Source: an uncultured beta proteobacterium
GTDB lineage: Bacteria; Pseudomonadota; Gammaproteobacteria; Burkholderiales; Rhodocyclaceae
DNA: 34,609 bases
Reading direction: 5' to 3'
Assembly (NCBI GenBank): GCA_903922075.1
Contig: CAIXSK010000005.1
Span: forward strand, 1 to 34,609
In this document: positions 23,786-31,889 of the stretch, one piece after another
How positions within the stretch are numbered: the stretch's first letter is position 1
Layout: each line of letters opens with the position of its first letter
Made by a program: the position numbers and the translations under genes
The notes under the pieces: generated by a model
The model's input: the letters and a program-made list of their open reading frames with translations, nothing else
The model's database searches: none
What the model was told of the DNA's origin: nothing

Positions 23786-25680
23786 GCTGCACCTCCGTTT
23801 TCGGTCGCCAGGTGCGCCGCTGCGTCGTCGCGCCCGGTCATCTGGCGGGCCGCCCCCAGCGCTCTATCGAGGTCGAAGGCCGGCGTGAAGTCCTGCTGCA
23901 TCATCCGTTTGTCGTAATAAGGCCGGAATTTGGCGATGGTGTCGAGCACGGGATTGCAGGCGGTATGCCCGAGGCCGCAGTGGCTCATCGATTGCAGCAA
24001 CTGGTTCAGTTTCTCGATCTCGGCGAAGTCGTAGGGCGAGCCGGCGCCGTGGTGCAGCTTGTCCATCAGGTTGCGCAGCAGCGAAGTGCCGACCCGGCAC
24101 GGGGTGCAAAAGCCGCAGCTCTCGTGCTGGAAGAAATGCACGTAGTTGCGCGCCACCTGGAACATGTCGCGGGTCTTGTTGAAGATGGTGAAGGCGCCGG
24201 CGGTCGGGATGTCCTCGAAGCCGATGATGCGGTCGAATTCGTCGGCCGCGACGCAGACACCGGACGGCCCGCTGACTTGCACGGCCTGGGTGTCGGTCGC
24301 GCCGCAGTCTTCGAGTACCTGGCGGATGCTGACCCCGAACGGGTATTCGTAGATACCGGGCCGGGCGCAATCGCCGGACACCGACAGGATCTTGGTGCCG
24401 GCCGACTGCGGGGTGCCGATCCTGGCGTACCACTCGCCGCCATTGAGGGCAATCAGCGCGGCGGCGGCGAAGGTTTCGACGTTATTGACGATGGTCGGCT
24501 GGTCGAGATAGCCGTTGGTGACCGGGAAAGGCGGCCGGTTGCGCGGCGTGCCGCGCTTGCCTTCGAGCGACTCGATCAGCGCCGATTCCTCGCCGCAGAC
24601 GTAGGCGCCGGCCCCGAGATGGATCTCGATGTCGAAATCCGCCCCCGGAATGCCGAGAATGTCCGTGCCGAGCAGCTTTTCGCGCCTGCGATGGGCGAGC
24701 ACGGCGTTCAGATGGTCGAGCAGGTAGCGGTACTCGCCGCGCAGATAGACGAAGCCCTTGGTCGCGCCGACCGCGTAGGCGGCCACCGTCATGCCTTCGA
24801 AAACCAGATCGGGGAAGCTGGCCAACAGCACGCGGTCCTTGAAGGTGCCCGGTTCGCCCTCGTCGGCATTGCAGACGACGATGCGCTGATGGCCGGCCTT
24901 GAGCGGCGCATTGCGGCAGGCTTCCCACTTCAGCGCAGTGGTGAAGCCGGCGCCGCCGCGGCCGCGCAGGTTGGCCCGCTTCATTTCGTCGAGCATGGCG
25001 GCCGGGCCGCCGAGGCCGCTGGGCAGGCCTTCGCGCCAGGAACGCATGTTCGAGGCATGCAGGCCGTCGCTCGGCGTCCGCGCCCGGGCCGCGCGCAGGG
25101 CATCGCCCGGCGTCAGGTCGCTGCCGAGCAGGATGTCGGCGCGCCGGATGTTGTCGGCGACCTTGAAGAACTCGGCCGGCCATTCGGCCAGCGGCACCTT
25201 GGCGCGGATCAGTTCGGCGATCTGGTCGATCCGTTCGGCGGTCAGCCCGGCGATGGCGTAGTTGTTGACCAGCATGGCCGGCCCCTGGTCGCACATGCCG
25301 GTGCAGGCGGTCTGGGCGACGCTGACCAGGCCGTCTTCGGAGACCTTGCCGCGCTCGACCCACAGGCTGTTGCACAGGCGGTCCATCAGTACCTTGCTGC
25401 CGAGCATGCGGTCGGTGATGTTGTCCGAGAAAAGCACCCGGTACTTGCCGCGCGGCGCGGTGTAGAAGAAGGCATAAAAGCCGGCGACGCCCTCGATCTT
25501 GGTGCGCGGGACACCGAGGACTTCCTGCAGGCGGTCGATCGCCTCGGGGGAAATCCAGTCGCAGGCTTCCTGGATTTCGCGCAGGATCTGGACCATGTTC
25601 GACGGGTCGCGCCGATGGCGGGCGACCACCCGATCGACGACGCCGGCCACCGCTTCGGCATGCATTTCGTTCATTGCCAC
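23782..25680 (-). CDS. hoxF: Hydrogenase diaphorase subunit HoxF (NuoE-NuoF fusion)
   Basis: 632 residues. The NuoE-like part (1-170) keeps the C-x3-C of TACTGMC but shows only one Cys (RLCNSL) for the first pair. The NuoF-like part binds FMN and NAD(H) (RGRGGAGF, NADEGEPGTFKDR, GAGAYVCGEESALIESLEG). A [4Fe-4S] site (ESCGFCTPCR with the Cys of GLGHTACNP) closes it. The start is GTG at 25680 (GGAG six bases upstream) or ATG at 25674. It is the first gene of hoxFUYHW. An FNR-like box lies 62-75 bp upstream. Confidence 0.95.
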   Translation of the reverse strand: MAMNEMHAEAVAGVVDRVVARHRRDPSNMVQILREIQEACDWISPEAIDRLQEVLGVPRTKIEGVAGFYAFFYTAPRGKYRVLFSDNITDRMLGSKVLMDRLCNSLWVERGKVSEDGLVSVAQTACTGMCDQGPAMLVNNYAIAGLTAERIDQIAELIRAKVPLAEWPAEFFKVADNIRRADILLGSDLTPGDALRAARARTPSDGLHASNMRSWREGLPSGLGGPAAMLDEMKRANLRGRGGAGFTTALKWEACRNAPLKAGHQRIVVCNADEGEPGTFKDRVLLASFPDLVFEGMTVAAYAVGATKGFVYLRGEYRYLLDHLNAVLAHRRREKLLGTDILGIPGADFDIEIHLGAGAYVCGEESALIESLEGKRGTPRNRPPFPVTNGYLDQPTIVNNVETFAAAALIALNGGEWYARIGTPQSAGTKILSVSGDCARPGIYEYPFGVSIRQVLEDCGATDTQAVQVSGPSGVCVAADEFDRIIGFEDIPTAGAFTIFNKTRDMFQVARNYVHFFQHESCGFCTPCRVGTSLLRNLMDKLHHGAGSPYDFAEIEKLNQLLQSMSHCGLGHTACNPVLDTIAKFRPYYDKRMMQQDFTPAFDLDRALGAARQMTGRDDAAAHLATENGGAA

Positions 25681-25741
25681 GACAAGCTCCGGTGAAGTGC
25701 TTATGACAATGTACAGACTAGCACCGCCAGATGACGATTTC

Positions 25742-25755
25742 TTGTTTCAGATCAA
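25742..25755. promoter_or_regulatory. FNR/Anr-like box upstream of hoxF
   Basis: TTGTTTCAGATCAA differs from TTGAT-N4-ATCAA at one position. It is in the divergent hoxF-fabI gap, close to the expected activator position for hoxF, which suggests oxygen control of the hydrogenase. Confidence 0.5.
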
Positions 25756-25907
25756 GATAAGGAGCCCTGGCGTTCAACAATTCGTAATCCGGCTGTGCAA
25801 GAATGCTGCTGCAGTACAGCAACCAGCACAGCCCCGCCAAATCTGCAAATCAAGAATGGATTGATGCGGCGCAACAGCCCCAAAACCGTATTGGAAGGAT
25901 GAACAAC

Positions 25908-26681
25908 ATGAACACCGCTCTCCCGCTGGCCGGCAAGAAAGGCCTGATCACCGGTATCGCCAACGACAAGTCGATTGCCTTCGCGGTCGCCAAGGCCATC
26001 GTCGCCCTCGGCGGCGAAATCGCCGTTACCTACCAGAACGACAAAACCGCCAAATACACCCAGCCGCTGGCCGAAGCGCTGGGCGCCAAGCTCTTCCTCA
26101 AGCTCGACGTCGCCGAGGAAGGCAGCCTCGAAGGTGTCATCGCCCAGTGCGGCGAGGCCTTTGGCGAAATCGACTTCGCCATCCACTCGATGGCCTTCTG
26201 CAATGCCGACGACCTGCACGGCCGCGTCATCGACGCCACCGAAGCCGGCTTCGATTCGGCCATGAACGTCTCCTGCCACAGCTTCCTGCGCATGGCCAAG
26301 GCGCTGGAGCCGCTGATGGCCCACGGCGGCTCGCTGATCACCATGTCCTACCTGGGCGCCGAACGCGTCGTCCGCAACTACGGCGTCATGGGCATCATCA
26401 AGGCGGCGCTTGAGTCCGCCGTCCGCTACATGGCCTACGACCTCGGCCCCAAGGGCATCCGCGTCTTCGCCGTGTCGCCCGGCCCGATCATGACCCGCGC
26501 CGCCTCCGGCATCGCCAACTTCAACAGCCTGCTCGAAGCCGATGCCGTCAAGGCGCCGCTCGGCCGCACCGTGACCATCGAGGAAGTCGGCGCCCTGACC
26601 GCCTTCCTGTGTACGTCCGGTTCGTCCGGAATGACCGGCCAGACCATCTACGTCGACGCCGGGGCTCACATCGTCGCCTGA
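25908..26681 (+). CDS. fabI: FabI-type enoyl-[ACP] reductase (short-chain dehydrogenase)
   Basis: 257 residues; NADH-dependent reduction of enoyl-ACP in fatty acid synthesis. The cofactor region is GITG-like, with GIANDKSIAFAVAKAI. The active-site spacing is exactly Tyr-x9-Tyr-x6-Lys (SYLGAERVVRNYGVMGIIK), as in FabI. The ATG at 25908 is chosen for GGAAGG nine bases upstream; the ATG at 25899 is too close to it. The residue matching E. coli Gly93 is Ala (HSMAFCNADD). It heads a run of acetyl-phosphate/PHA genes, so it may be a second, specialised copy. Confidence 0.88.
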   Translation: MNTALPLAGKKGLITGIANDKSIAFAVAKAIVALGGEIAVTYQNDKTAKYTQPLAEALGAKLFLKLDVAEEGSLEGVIAQCGEAFGEIDFAIHSMAFCNADDLHGRVIDATEAGFDSAMNVSCHSFLRMAKALEPLMAHGGSLITMSYLGAERVVRNYGVMGIIKAALESAVRYMAYDLGPKGIRVFAVSPGPIMTRAASGIANFNSLLEADAVKAPLGRTVTIEEVGALTAFLCTSGSSGMTGQTIYVDAGAHIVA

Positions 26682-26688
26682 GGCCGCA

Positions 26689-26724
26689 AATGCTACGGTC
26701 GGCCCCAAAAAAAGGCCAAAATCG
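26689..26724 (+). repeat. 36-bp dispersed motif, copy D (8 bp after fabI)
   Basis: Starts AATGCTACGGTCGGCC; A-tracts at motif positions 19-25 and 30-33. It is intergenic and in the same direction as the preceding gene. A GGCGGGC/GCCCGCC hairpin follows at 26731-26749 without a T-run on this strand. Confidence 0.9.
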
Positions 26725-26771
26725 AAAAACGGCGGGCGGCCTGCCCGCCGAAACTGATCGTGGAGCTCAAC

Positions 26772-27347
26772 ATGGCTGAACCCGACGGACTGCTTCCCGA
26801 CCCCGTGCCGGATCACCCGCTGCTGCGCGGCCGCCGGGAAATCGGCCGGGGCGAAAGCACCATCGTCCTCGAAGCCGACCCCGTCGACGGCCAGGAGCGC
26901 GTCTACAAGGTGCTCTCCTCGCCGACCGACTACGCCTACTACACCGCCGACGACCGGCCGACCGGCCGCCACTTTCCGGTCGTTTTCGCCGATCACGGCA
27001 CGGCCGGCCGCTCCAGTCGCGGCTATCCCTTCCACATCGTCGAGGTCGAGCGGCTCTATCCGCTGCCCGGCAGCGGCGAGACGGCCGAGGTGGCGACCAA
27101 GCTGTCCACCTCCTATTTCGACGCCTGCCTGATGTGGCGCAACCTGGCCCAGGACATGGGGCGCATCGCCCTGCACCACCTGGCGGTGACGCCGATGGGG
27201 TGGAGCGACGCGGTGCAGCAATCGCTCCAGGCGCTGGAAACCTTTTCCGACGACTACGGCGCCCTGCCCGACCTGATCAAGGCCGACAACCTGATGATGC
27301 GCAAGGACGGCACCCTGGTTTTCTCCGACCCGGTTTTCATGGAATGA
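26772..27347 (+). CDS. Small kinase-like protein of unknown substrate
   Basis: 191 residues. A glycine-rich segment (IGRGESTIVLEAD, residues 24-36), a Lys ten residues further on (VYKVL, Lys46), and a C-terminal PDLIKADNLMM followed by LVFSDPVF mirror the P-loop, Lys, catalytic Asp-x-x-x-x-Asn and metal Asp of protein-kinase-like folds. It is shorter than a normal kinase domain. The ATG at 26772 has GGAG six bases upstream. Next comes a phosphatase-like gene, 4 bp on. No family name is certain. Confidence 0.6.
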   Translation: MAEPDGLLPDPVPDHPLLRGRREIGRGESTIVLEADPVDGQERVYKVLSSPTDYAYYTADDRPTGRHFPVVFADHGTAGRSSRGYPFHIVEVERLYPLPGSGETAEVATKLSTSYFDACLMWRNLAQDMGRIALHHLAVTPMGWSDAVQQSLQALETFSDDYGALPDLIKADNLMMRKDGTLVFSDPVFME

Positions 27348-27351
27348 CCCG

Positions 27352-27834
27352 ATGACCATCAGCCAAGTCCAATACACCTCGCGCAAGCTGGCCGAACAAC
27401 TGCGCGGCTCGCCCTACATGGCGGTCATCTCGATCACCGATCCGACGACGCCGGAAGCCAAGCTCGACCCGCTGTTCCGCCACGTGCTGCGCCTCGCCTT
27501 CTTTGACGCGGTGCCGGCCGACGAGTACCAGCCGAGCATTCCCGGCCTGTTCGACCGCGACATGGCGGCGCAGATCAGCGCCTTCATTGCCGAGTTGCAC
27601 GCCGCCCCCTTCGAAATCACGCTGATGGTCCATTGCGAGTACGGCGTCAGCCGTTCGGCCGCCGTTGCGCTGTTTGCCGAAGCCTTGACCGGCGCTCCGC
27701 TGGACGCCCGCGAATTCACCTACGAAGCCAACCAGTGGGTGATCGACCAGTTGCAGCAGCGCCATCCCGGCCTGGACGTCGATGTGCCGTCGCCACTGGT
27801 CAGCCGCGAACGCCGTCGCGCCGCCCGGGCATGA
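27352..27834 (+). CDS. Dual-specificity/tyrosine phosphatase-like protein
   Basis: 160 residues. The signature VHCEYGVSRSAA contains the HC-x5-R-S catalytic loop (Cys95, Arg101, Ser102), and upstream FFDAVPADEY (Asp52, Asp57) can supply the general acid. It starts 4 bp after the kinase-like gene. The pair may phosphorylate and dephosphorylate a protein of the neighbouring carbon-metabolism enzymes (inference). Confidence 0.75.
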   Translation: MTISQVQYTSRKLAEQLRGSPYMAVISITDPTTPEAKLDPLFRHVLRLAFFDAVPADEYQPSIPGLFDRDMAAQISAFIAELHAAPFEITLMVHCEYGVSRSAAVALFAEALTGAPLDAREFTYEANQWVIDQLQQRHPGLDVDVPSPLVSRERRRAARA

Positions 27835-27916
27835 ACCGGCTCGCCACCCCCATATTGTTTGCTGCACCGCAGCAATCTATACTAGCCTTTGGCTTGATAC
27901 ACCGGAGCAAGCAGTC

Positions 27917-29335
27917 ATGAACCACCCTTCCGAACAACGCTACCTGGTCAACAAGACCTATGACGAAATCAAGGTCGGCGACTCGGCCAGCCTGACCCGC
28001 ACCCTGATGCCCGAGGATGTGAAACTGTTCGCCATCCTGACCGGCGACGTCAATCCCGCCGTCGTCGATCCGAGCTACTCGGAAAGCGGCCTGTTCCGCG
28101 AAGTCATCGCCCACGGCATGTGGAGCGGCTCGCTGATCTCGACCGTGCTCGGCACGCAGTTCCCCGGCCCGGGCACCATCCTGGTCGACCAGAGCCTGCA
28201 CTTCGCCCGCCCGGTCACCATCGGCGACACCATCACCATCACCGTCACCGCCAAGCAGAAATTCGATCACAACCAGCACGTCATCTTCGACTGCCTGTGC
28301 ACCAACCAGGAAGGCCTGCCGGTCGTGCGCGGCACGGCCGAAGTGCTGGCCCCGACCGAAAAAGTCTCCCGGCTGCAGGAAGTGCATATGCCGGAGATCC
28401 GCATCGACGACAAGCACGAGCGCTACGTCCACCTGCTCGAGCGCGTCCGCGGGCTGGAACCCATCCCCACCGCCGTCGCCCATCCGTGCGACGAAGAATC
28501 GCTGAAAGGCCCGGTCATGGCCTTCCAGGCCGGCATCATCGAGCCCATCCTGGTCGGCCCGGAGAACAAGATCCGCGCCGTTGCCGAGGAATTCGGCATC
28601 GACCTCTCCGGCATCCGCATCGTCCATGCCGCGCACAGCCACGACTCGGCCGCGCTGGCCGTCTCACTGGTCCGCACCGGCGACGCCGAGGCGCTGATGA
28701 AGGGCAGCCTGCACACCGACGAACTGATGGGCGAAGTCGTCGCCCGCGCCAACGGCCTGCGCACCAGCCGCCGGATCAGCCACGTCTTCCTGATGGACGT
28801 GCCGACCTACCACCGGCCGCTCTTGATCACCGACGCGGCGATCAACATCGCCCCGACGCTGGAAGACAAGGTCGACATCATCCAGAACGCCATCGACCTC
28901 GCCCACATCATCGGCATCCCGGAACCCAAGGTGGCGATCCTCTCGGCGGTCGAGACGGTCAACCCGAAAATCCAGTCCACGCTCGACGCCGCCGCCCTGT
29001 GCAAGATGGCCGACCGCGGCCAGATCAAGGGCGGTATCCTCGACGGCCCGCTCGCCTTCGACAACGCCGTTTCCATCGTCGCCGCCAAGACCAAGGGCAT
29101 CAAGTCGGCGGTCGCCGGCCACGCTGAAATCCTCGTCGTCCCCGATCTCGAATCCGGCAACATGGTGGCCAAGCAGCTCGAATACCTGGCCAACGCGCTG
29201 ACTGCCGGCATCGTGCTCGGCACCAAGGTGCCCATCGTGCTGACCAGCCGCGCCGACAGCGCCGAAACCCGTACCGCGTCCTGCGTCATCGCCGCGCTGG
29301 TCGCCCACCACAACCGCAAGACTGGAACCACCTGA
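27917..29335 (+). CDS. Bifunctional enoyl-CoA hydratase (MaoC) / phosphate acetyltransferase
   Basis: 472 residues. An N-terminal MaoC hot-dog domain (about 10-150; EDVKLFAILTGDVNPAVVD and HGMWSGSLIST give the catalytic Asp and His) is fused to a phosphate acetyl/butyryltransferase domain (about 160-472; LLITDAAINIAP, ILDGPLAFDNAVS). It would interconvert acetyl-CoA and acetyl phosphate; the MaoC domain can hydrate enoyl-CoA, possibly giving (R)-3-hydroxyacyl-CoA for PHA. The ATG at 27917 has GGAG upstream. The ackA start follows after 1 bp. Confidence 0.9.
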   Translation: MNHPSEQRYLVNKTYDEIKVGDSASLTRTLMPEDVKLFAILTGDVNPAVVDPSYSESGLFREVIAHGMWSGSLISTVLGTQFPGPGTILVDQSLHFARPVTIGDTITITVTAKQKFDHNQHVIFDCLCTNQEGLPVVRGTAEVLAPTEKVSRLQEVHMPEIRIDDKHERYVHLLERVRGLEPIPTAVAHPCDEESLKGPVMAFQAGIIEPILVGPENKIRAVAEEFGIDLSGIRIVHAAHSHDSAALAVSLVRTGDAEALMKGSLHTDELMGEVVARANGLRTSRRISHVFLMDVPTYHRPLLITDAAINIAPTLEDKVDIIQNAIDLAHIIGIPEPKVAILSAVETVNPKIQSTLDAAALCKMADRGQIKGGILDGPLAFDNAVSIVAAKTKGIKSAVAGHAEILVVPDLESGNMVAKQLEYLANALTAGIVLGTKVPIVLTSRADSAETRTASCVIAALVAHHNRKTGTT

Positions 29336-29336
29336 T

Positions 29337-30518
29337 ATGCAGCAAGGCATCCTGACGATCAACGCCGGATCGTCCTCGATCAAGTTCGCCCTTTTTCCGC
29401 TCGCCCACCCGATCTCCCCGGAGGCCGAAGTCTCCGGGCAGATCGACGGCATCGGCACCAGCGCCACCAAAATGGTCGCCAAGGACCGCGCCGGCACCAA
29501 GATCGCCGACCAGGCCATCGCTGGCCAGGCAGTCAGCCACGACCAGGCCTTCGACGCCCTGCTCCAGTGGTTCCAGGCTACGCAAACCGGCTGGCAGATC
29601 GTTGCCGTCGGCCATCGCGTCGTTCATGGCGGTGATCTTTACTCACAGCCGACCATCGTCGACGCCCAGGTCGTCGAGCACCTGACCAGCTTCATCCCGC
29701 TCGCCCCGCTGCACGAGCCGCACAACGTCGCCGGCATCCGCGCCCTGCAGAAGCTGCTGCCCGACGTGCCGCAGATCGCCTGCTTCGACACCGCCTTCCA
29801 TCGCAGCCAGTCGGACGTCGCCCAGGCCTTCGCCCTGCCCCGCGCGTTGACCGCCGAAGGCATCAAGCGCTACGGCTTCCACGGCCTGTCCTACGAATTC
29901 ATCGCCCGCGCCCTGCCGCAGCACTCCAGCCGCGCCACCGGCCGCGTCGTCGTCGCCCATCTCGGCAACGGTGCCAGCATGGCGGCCATGGTCAATCGCA
30001 AATGCGTCGCCACCACCCTCGGCTTCTCGACCATCGACGGCCTGATGATGGGCACCCGCTGCGGTAACCTCGACCCCGGCGTCGTGCTGCACCTGATGGA
30101 AACCAAGGGCCTGTCGGTCAAGGACATGACCCGCATCCTCTACAAGGAATCCGGCCTGCTCGGCGTGTCCGGCATCAGCCAGGACATGCGCACCCTGCTC
30201 GCCAGCGACAAGCCGGAAGCCGAGGAAGCGGTCAACCTGTTCTGCTACCGCATCGTCCGCGAACTCGGTTCGCTGGTCGCCGCCGCCGGCGGCCTTGATG
30301 CGCTGGTATTCACCGGCGGCATCGGCGAACACGCCGCCGAGGTCCGCCGCCGCGTCTGCGAACAGTCCGAATGGCTCGGCATCCGCCTCGACCCGGAAGC
30401 CAACGCCCGCCACGACATCGTGATCAGCGCCGGCGACAGCAGCGTCGACGTGCTGGTCATTCCGACCAATGAGGAATGGATGATGGCGCACCACGCGCAG
30501 ACGCTGCTGGCGCTCTGA
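29337..30518 (+). CDS. ackA: Acetate kinase
   Basis: 393 residues. Makes ATP and acetate from acetyl phosphate. Signatures are LTINAGSSSIKFALF (N-terminal), RYGFHGLSYEF, VVAHLGNGASM and FTGGIGEHAAEVRRRVC. It is coupled to the MaoC-Pta fusion (stop-T-ATG). The last 26 codons plus the terminator (30439-30578) recur at 32330-32363 and 33052-33156 as flanks of the accessory insertion. Confidence 0.96.
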   Translation: MQQGILTINAGSSSIKFALFPLAHPISPEAEVSGQIDGIGTSATKMVAKDRAGTKIADQAIAGQAVSHDQAFDALLQWFQATQTGWQIVAVGHRVVHGGDLYSQPTIVDAQVVEHLTSFIPLAPLHEPHNVAGIRALQKLLPDVPQIACFDTAFHRSQSDVAQAFALPRALTAEGIKRYGFHGLSYEFIARALPQHSSRATGRVVVAHLGNGASMAAMVNRKCVATTLGFSTIDGLMMGTRCGNLDPGVVLHLMETKGLSVKDMTRILYKESGLLGVSGISQDMRTLLASDKPEAEEAVNLFCYRIVRELGSLVAAAGGLDALVFTGGIGEHAAEVRRRVCEQSEWLGIRLDPEANARHDIVISAGDSSVDVLVIPTNEEWMMAHHAQTLLAL

Positions 30519-30578
30519 AACAAAAATATTTTTTCTGCCCCGCCCCGGTCCCCGAAAGGTGGCGGGGCTTTGTTTTTT
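30439..30578 (+). repeat. ackA 3' tail, copy 1 (left boundary repeat)
   Basis: Positions 30474-30578 match 33052-33156 at 102 of 105 bases (the first 75 exactly); 30439-30472 match 32330-32363 at 31 of 34. It covers the end of the coding region and the terminator. Confidence 0.9.
30537..30578 (+). terminator. Rho-independent terminator of ackA
   Basis: Stem GCCCCGCC (30537-30544) with GGCGGGGC (30561-30568), followed by TTTGTTTTTT. Confidence 0.9.
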
Positions 30579-30699
30579 AAAGCGGACCAGGCTCGGTTTT
30601 GTGCAGAAATTTATCAACCCGGGCTGGAAGAAAGCAATTTGCAAGCTTGAGTCAATAAAGTCCCCTATTACCAACAAACCGTAGGGGAAGGGCTGCAAT

Positions 30700-30744
30700 A
30701 TGGATCGTCGTCAATTCAATCTCGGACTCCTCCAAATTAATTGA
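30700..30744 (+). pseudogene. Possible 5' remnant of a Tat-exported gene
   Basis: GGGGAAGGG precedes an ATG opening a 14-codon frame that begins MDRRQFNLG, resembling a twin-arginine leader. It stops inside the inverted repeat at 30735-30757. It may be a gene start cut by an insertion; the short length leaves chance open. The rest of 30579-30755 shows nothing else recognisable. Confidence 0.3.
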
Positions 30745-30757
30745 GCCTGGCCCCTTT
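30735..30757 (-). repeat. Left arm of an inverted repeat flanking a captured fragment
   Basis: The minus strand reads AAAGGGGCCAGGCTCAATT. It matches the plus-strand sequence at 31498-31519 at 18 of the first 19 bases. A partial relative, CCAGGCTCGG, lies at about 30585. Confidence 0.75.
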
Positions 30758-31415
30758 AGCTCGCGTTCAGGTACGGGGTGTAGTCGATGAACCAGCCATG
30801 GCCGGAGGCGATGGTGTCGAGGGTAATTTGGGCATTGGTGCCGGTGCCAATGGTTTGGGCGAGAGTGGCATTATCGAGATCGGCAACGCGAACGCCAGCA
30901 GACAATTCCCCTGGCCATAGATCGCTTCCATTGCCCTGACTTGACTTGCGAAGTTTGATAACGATAGGCCGGCTGGGGCAGGTATCCACGTGACTACTGA
31001 CGATCTCCAGCACGTGAATATCGATCGATACCTTAAAGCGTAAGCCTCGATATTCCACCATGAAAACCGCCTTGTCCTTGCCCAAGAATCCCGGCTTGGG
31101 GTCATAGGCATAGAACATACTGCCATCATTGCCCACTATGTACTCTAGTGACCCCTGCCGCGGCCCTTGCAGCAGGGTCGGTTTGAATTCGGCAATATCC
31201 AATACATTATTCTGCTGCAAACGCTGTATATAGTTTCTGACCTCGCCGGCAGGATGAACACCGCGCAAGGCGTTATCCGGCTTGAGATCATGCTCGGTCT
31301 CGGTACAGCTGCGAATGAGATAATCCACCGGCTGCTTGCCCACGGCATCCGTTGCGGCCGCCACGATCATCGGCGTTTCCTGGGGGGACACATAAGGCAC
31401 GTCTAGGAAAATCAT
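30756..31415 (-). CDS. Unknown protein, probably truncated at its C-terminus
   Basis: 219 residues with no signal peptide. The ATG at 31415 follows GGAGGAG. The end contains ITLDTIASGHGWFIDYTPYLN. From memory, similar text (GHGWFIDxTPYLNEEF) continues into a metallopeptidase-like HExxH region in large secreted proteins. Here the frame ends within two codons, and its stop is supplied by the left inverted-repeat arm. It is therefore read as the 5' part of a longer gene, cut off by the element. Function is not assigned. Confidence 0.55.
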   Translation of the reverse strand: MIFLDVPYVSPQETPMIVAAATDAVGKQPVDYLIRSCTETEHDLKPDNALRGVHPAGEVRNYIQRLQQNNVLDIAEFKPTLLQGPRQGSLEYIVGNDGSMFYAYDPKPGFLGKDKAVFMVEYRGLRFKVSIDIHVLEIVSSHVDTCPSRPIVIKLRKSSQGNGSDLWPGELSAGVRVADLDNATLAQTIGTGTNAQITLDTIASGHGWFIDYTPYLNAS

Positions 31416-31497
31416 CAGTTCGTCTCCTCCATGAGGAATTGTGCTTCATTGAGCAAGGCGGCGGCGTGCTTCGACAGGTTGCCGAATCGCAAAATAA
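31415..31497 (-). pseudogene. 3' remnant of the gene upstream of the unknown protein
   Basis: A minus-strand frame ending LLNEAQFLMEETN has its stop overlapping the next start (TGATG) and carries that gene's GGAGGAG ribosome site, the usual look of an operon junction. Its upstream part is lost at the right inverted-repeat arm (31498-31519). Confidence 0.35.
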
Positions 31498-31519
31498 AAG
31501 GGGCTAGGCTCAATTTTAG
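31498..31519 (+). repeat. Right arm of the inverted repeat
   Basis: AAAGGGGCTAGGCTCAATT, inverted relative to 30735-30757. The 740 bp between the arms hold the truncated unknown gene and a gene remnant. Confidence 0.75.
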
Positions 31520-31589
31520 CTCCGACCTGCCGCTGACGCCCCCATTTTGGCGCTTGCCTGGCAAACCCGCAGCCGTGATATCATCAGTC

Positions 31590-31889
31590 ATGGCTGATGT
31601 GAAAAGCATTGACGAATCCCACAAGATTTCCGACAAGCGCGGAAATGGGAAACTGCGCCGGGAAGTCTGGATTGATGAGGCCACCGGGAAGGTCACACGG
31701 TATAACCTCGCCTACGTCAATCACAACATTTTCCCCGGCGACAATGGGCGCGTAGTTGGTTACGACAACGCCCACGACGGCCACCATCGCCACTATTTCG
31801 GTGTCGTGGAACCTATCGAGTTTGTCAGCTTCGAAGATACGGAAGCGCGTTTTGAACACGACTGGATTGCATTGAAGGACAGCAAATGA
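31590..31889 (+). CDS. TumE-family toxin (DUF6516-like)
   Basis: 99 residues. The family core VTRYNLAYVNHNI, DNGRVVGYDNAHDG and HHRHYFGVVEPIEF is intact. It is the presumed toxin of a two-gene module; the target is unknown. The ATG at 31590 is used; a longer frame to 31431 runs through the inverted repeat and is rejected. The stop overlaps the next start (ATGA). A TATCAT hexamer at 31579-31584 would give a nearly leaderless transcript. Confidence 0.75.
   Translation: MADVKSIDESHKISDKRGNGKLRREVWIDEATGKVTRYNLAYVNHNIFPGDNGRVVGYDNAHDGHHRHYFGVVEPIEFVSFEDTEARFEHDWIALKDSK

Noticed and set aside
21035-25695. Very long plus-strand frames opposite hoxH and hoxF
   Set aside because: High-GC mirror frames of well-conserved minus-strand hydrogenase genes.
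25752-27386. 544-codon minus-strand frame opposite fabI and the kinase-like gene
   Set aside because: Repetitive Gly/Val/Asp-rich mirror frame with no motif; the plus strand holds intact catalytic motifs and ribosome sites.
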